DNA from: Allomuricauda sp. NBRC 101325 | Lineage (GTDB): Bacteria > Bacteroidota > Bacteroidia > Flavobacteriales > Flavobacteriaceae | DNA: 64,000 nucleotides | Assembly (NCBI RefSeq): GCF_030268205.1 | Contig: NZ_BSQF01000002.1 | Coordinates: 434,001-498,000 of the forward strand | Reading direction: 5' to 3' | Part shown: one piece after another, positions 62,501 through 64,000 of the stretch | How the letters are laid out: each line of letters opens with the position of its first letter | Position numbering within the stretch: the first letter of the stretch is position 1 | Notes under the pieces: generated by a model | Seen by the model: the letters and a program-made list of their open reading frames with translations, nothing else | Database searches by the model: none | What the model was told of the DNA's origin: nothing | Made by a program: the position numbers and the translations under genes

Positions 62501-62548
62501 GGCTGCAAATGTTGCTATGCTTGGAAAATAGGAGGGGTGTAGCAGAAT
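62501..62548 (-). other. Conserved WbqC N-terminal coding region without ATG
   Basis: Sixteen codons upstream of the annotated WbqC start translate as (I)LLHPSYFPSIATFAA in the same frame. The stop of the four-helix-bundle gene (62588-62590) is the next in-frame stop upstream. Confidence 0.6.
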
Positions 62549-62587
62549 ATGTTTATCTGTAGATTTGATGATGCGGTGTTTTGAGAA

Positions 62588-62947
62588 TTATTTGGTTTGA
62601 TGATTTCTAAGAGCATTGAGTTTGTTGGTAATGCTTTCTAATTTAATTCTTAGAGTAAGATAGTTTTCTTGAGAAATAAAACCTAATTCAGTACCCAGAA
62701 TGAGTTGGTTTAATACTTCAACAGCTGACCCAAAGGAAATAGTGGTAAAATGGGCTTTGTCCTTGTTTGACTTCCTGGCGGAACCTTCAGCAATGTTTGA
62801 ACATATGGATACAGAGGCTCTCCTTAATTGTGAGGTAATTCCAAATTTCTCATTTTCAGGAAAATGGGTTGTAATACCATAGATTTCTTTAGTAAAGTCT
62901 TTTGCTTCTCTCCAAACTTCAAGTTTTTCAAAAGAATACGTGTACAT
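62588..62947 (-). CDS. Four-helix-bundle protein (23S rRNA IVS family)
   Basis: 119 aa, almost entirely helical: SFEKLEVWREAKDFTKEIYGI, FGITSQLRRASVSICSNIAEGSARKSNKDKAHF and LGTELGFISQENYLTLRIKLESI. This is the S23/four-helix-bundle family, first seen inside intervening sequences of 23S rRNA genes and often found as isolated, patchily distributed genes in Bacteroidota. No function is established. It lies between lepB and wbqC, two genes that are usually neighbours, so it probably inserted here. Confidence 0.88.
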   Translation of the reverse strand: MYTYSFEKLEVWREAKDFTKEIYGITTHFPENEKFGITSQLRRASVSICSNIAEGSARKSNKDKAHFTTISFGSAVEVLNQLILGTELGFISQENYLTLRIKLESITNKLNALRNHQTK

Positions 62948-62979
62948 TCCACAAAAATCAAATTAACAAATGGTCTAAT

Positions 62980-64000
62980 TTACCCTTTCTGCTTCTTTTT
63001 CTTGCGGAAGAAATCAAAAACAAACCAACCTGCCAATGCAACGATAAAATACCAGAAATAAGAAACAGGTTCTCCGCTACCTCCCACAGTGGTAAAAACA
63101 CGGTTCCAACGCACTCTCCAATTGGTAATGCCCTCTCTAAAGTTATCGAAGCTCATCCAAAGGAAAACGGGCTTGCCTACAATGTGATCGGCTGGTACAT
63201 ACCCCCAGGTTCTACTGTCCTCGGAGTGGTCACGGTTGTCGCCCATCATCCAATAATAATCTTGCCTAAAGGTATAAGAGTTGGCTTCCTGTCCGTTGAT
63301 GAATACTTTGTTTCCAGTGATTTTTACATCATTGTGTTCGTAATCGCGGATGATTTTTTTATATAATGGGATGGTCTTCGAATTGATTTCGACAGTCTTG
63401 CCCGCTTCTGGAATATAAATGGGTCCAAAATTATCATTGTTCCAAGGGTAGAGGTTAGGTTTTTGAGGGAAGATATTACCGCCGTACATCCCTTTGGGTT
63501 CAACGGTTTTAACCACGGAATCAATTTCTGGGTTGTTTCGTAGTGTCTCAACCATTTCATCCGTCATGTTGGCCATTCTGGAAAGTGGCTTTTCTTCAGA
63601 GAGAGAAAGTCGCAACTGTCTTATTACATTGGTTGGGATGCCTTTTTCTGCAGTGTACAATTCAATTTTTCCATCTTCGGTAGGCTTGGCTCCAGAAACA
63701 TAAGCGGCAAGCGCATTGTATTGGGCTTCATTTATGTTGGAAGCAATATACTTGCGTACATAGTCCGAAGCATCCACTTCTTCCAAATAGCGGCTAGACA
63801 CCCCATTTTTGGAATAGATGTCGTAAACGAACATCGGTTTGGCACGATCAGATAATTGCAATTTTTCTCCATCAATATAAACATCACCATTTATAACCGA
63901 TAAAGAATCGCCAGGGGTTCCCACACAACGTTTAACGTAATTGGATTTTTTGTCAATCGGTTTCTTTACGGGTTTGTCTGCCCTAAAAAATTGCACCAAG
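62980..64000 (-). CDS. lepB: Signal peptidase I (5' end outside window)
   Basis: Cleaves signal peptides from exported proteins. The last 340 codons are present; the N-terminal membrane anchor and the nucleophile serine lie beyond the window. The general-base lysine is in NYVKRCVGTPGDSL, and the second half of the S26 fold (YYWMMGDNRDHSEDSRTWGY, VPADHIVGKPVFLW) is near the C-terminus. Between them lies a long insert (about 170 residues) typical of Bacteroidota LepB. A C-terminal membrane helix (YFWYFIVALAGWFVFDFF) with basic tail follows. Confidence 0.92.
   Translation of the reverse strand, partial: LVQFFRADKPVKKPIDKKSNYVKRCVGTPGDSLSVINGDVYIDGEKLQLSDRAKPMFVYDIYSKNGVSSRYLEEVDASDYVRKYIASNINEAQYNALAAYVSGAKPTEDGKIELYTAEKGIPTNVIRQLRLSLSEEKPLSRMANMTDEMVETLRNNPEIDSVVKTVEPKGMYGGNIFPQKPNLYPWNNDNFGPIYIPEAGKTVEINSKTIPLYKKIIRDYEHNDVKITGNKVFINGQEANSYTFRQDYYWMMGDNRDHSEDSRTWGYVPADHIVGKPVFLWMSFDNFREGITNWRVRWNRVFTTVGGSGEPVSYFWYFIVALAGWFVFDFFRKKKKQKG

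Overview
This is a gene-dense piece of a bacterial chromosome, almost certainly from a marine-type Flavobacteriaceae (Bacteroidota) member. The evidence is the Bacteroidota promoter -7 box (TAnnTTTG, often with TTG about 19-20 nt upstream) in front of many genes, the gliding lipoprotein GldI, a long SecA with a family-specific insert, many genes of Bacteroidota-typical DUF families, and a 6S RNA between zapA and rny. The genus cannot be fixed from the sequence; a Muricauda/Allomuricauda-like organism is only a guess. I see no rRNA, tRNA, CRISPR array, prophage or transposase.

Layout. 1-4825 (minus): 3'-truncated HisKA_2 sensor kinase, secA, a DUF2795 miniprotein. 4951-9422 (minus): PduO-type cobalamin adenosyltransferase, a 16-copy heptamer array that supplies the stop codon of a 51-aa membrane miniprotein, a shrunken methyltransferase-like gene, an ABC-F ATPase and a DUF4105 membrane protein. 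9524-16051: pssA and a PH-domain protein (plus), then lptB, an AhpD-like protein, tatC and kdsD (minus), then recQ (plus). 16048-22321: two CCC-motif membrane proteins with a DUF2752 protein, an Smr protein, a lipoprotein, a cysteine desulfurase, a secreted protein and an M23 peptidase; three convergent gene pairs here share the bases of their stop codons. 22031-24418 (plus): ZapB-like coiled coil, zapA, 6S RNA, rny.

24430-42343 (nearly all minus): DUF7477-type repeat protein, CBS protein (plus), DUF349 protein, aroE, two DUF368 (C55-P translocase family) genes, a TPR protein, an aminotransferase, an OstA/LptA-like protein, DinB, purA, a Fur-family regulator, relA/spoT, a Ste24-like protease and an rRNA methyltransferase. 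42413-53022: lipoprotein, a pair of amidohydrolases (one catalytically degenerate), a DUF3810 metalloprotease-like protein, a cyclophilin-FKBP fusion, gldI, nrnA, a PhoD-like lipoprotein and ndk. 53073-53430 is gene-free and filled with dispersed repeat elements. 53431-55239 (minus): DUF721, lipoprotein, recF. 55367-61629 (plus): TPR membrane protein, ribH, a small membrane protein, mutL, two rhomboid proteases and an EEP-family hydrolase. 61618-64000 (minus): DUF6122, WbqC (its conserved N-terminus extends upstream of any ATG), a four-helix-bundle protein, and 5'-truncated lepB.

Themes: much of the window serves the envelope (SecA, TatC, LepB, LptB, OstA, KdsD, PssA, DUF368, GldI, rhomboids, M23) and genome or RNA maintenance (RecQ, RecF, MutL, RNase Y, 6S RNA, RelA). 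No complete foreign island is present. The novelty lies in small structures: the heptamer array, the start-less WbqC gene beside an inserted four-helix gene, the gutted methyltransferase, shared stop codons, the CCC/DUF2752 cluster and MutL motif loss.
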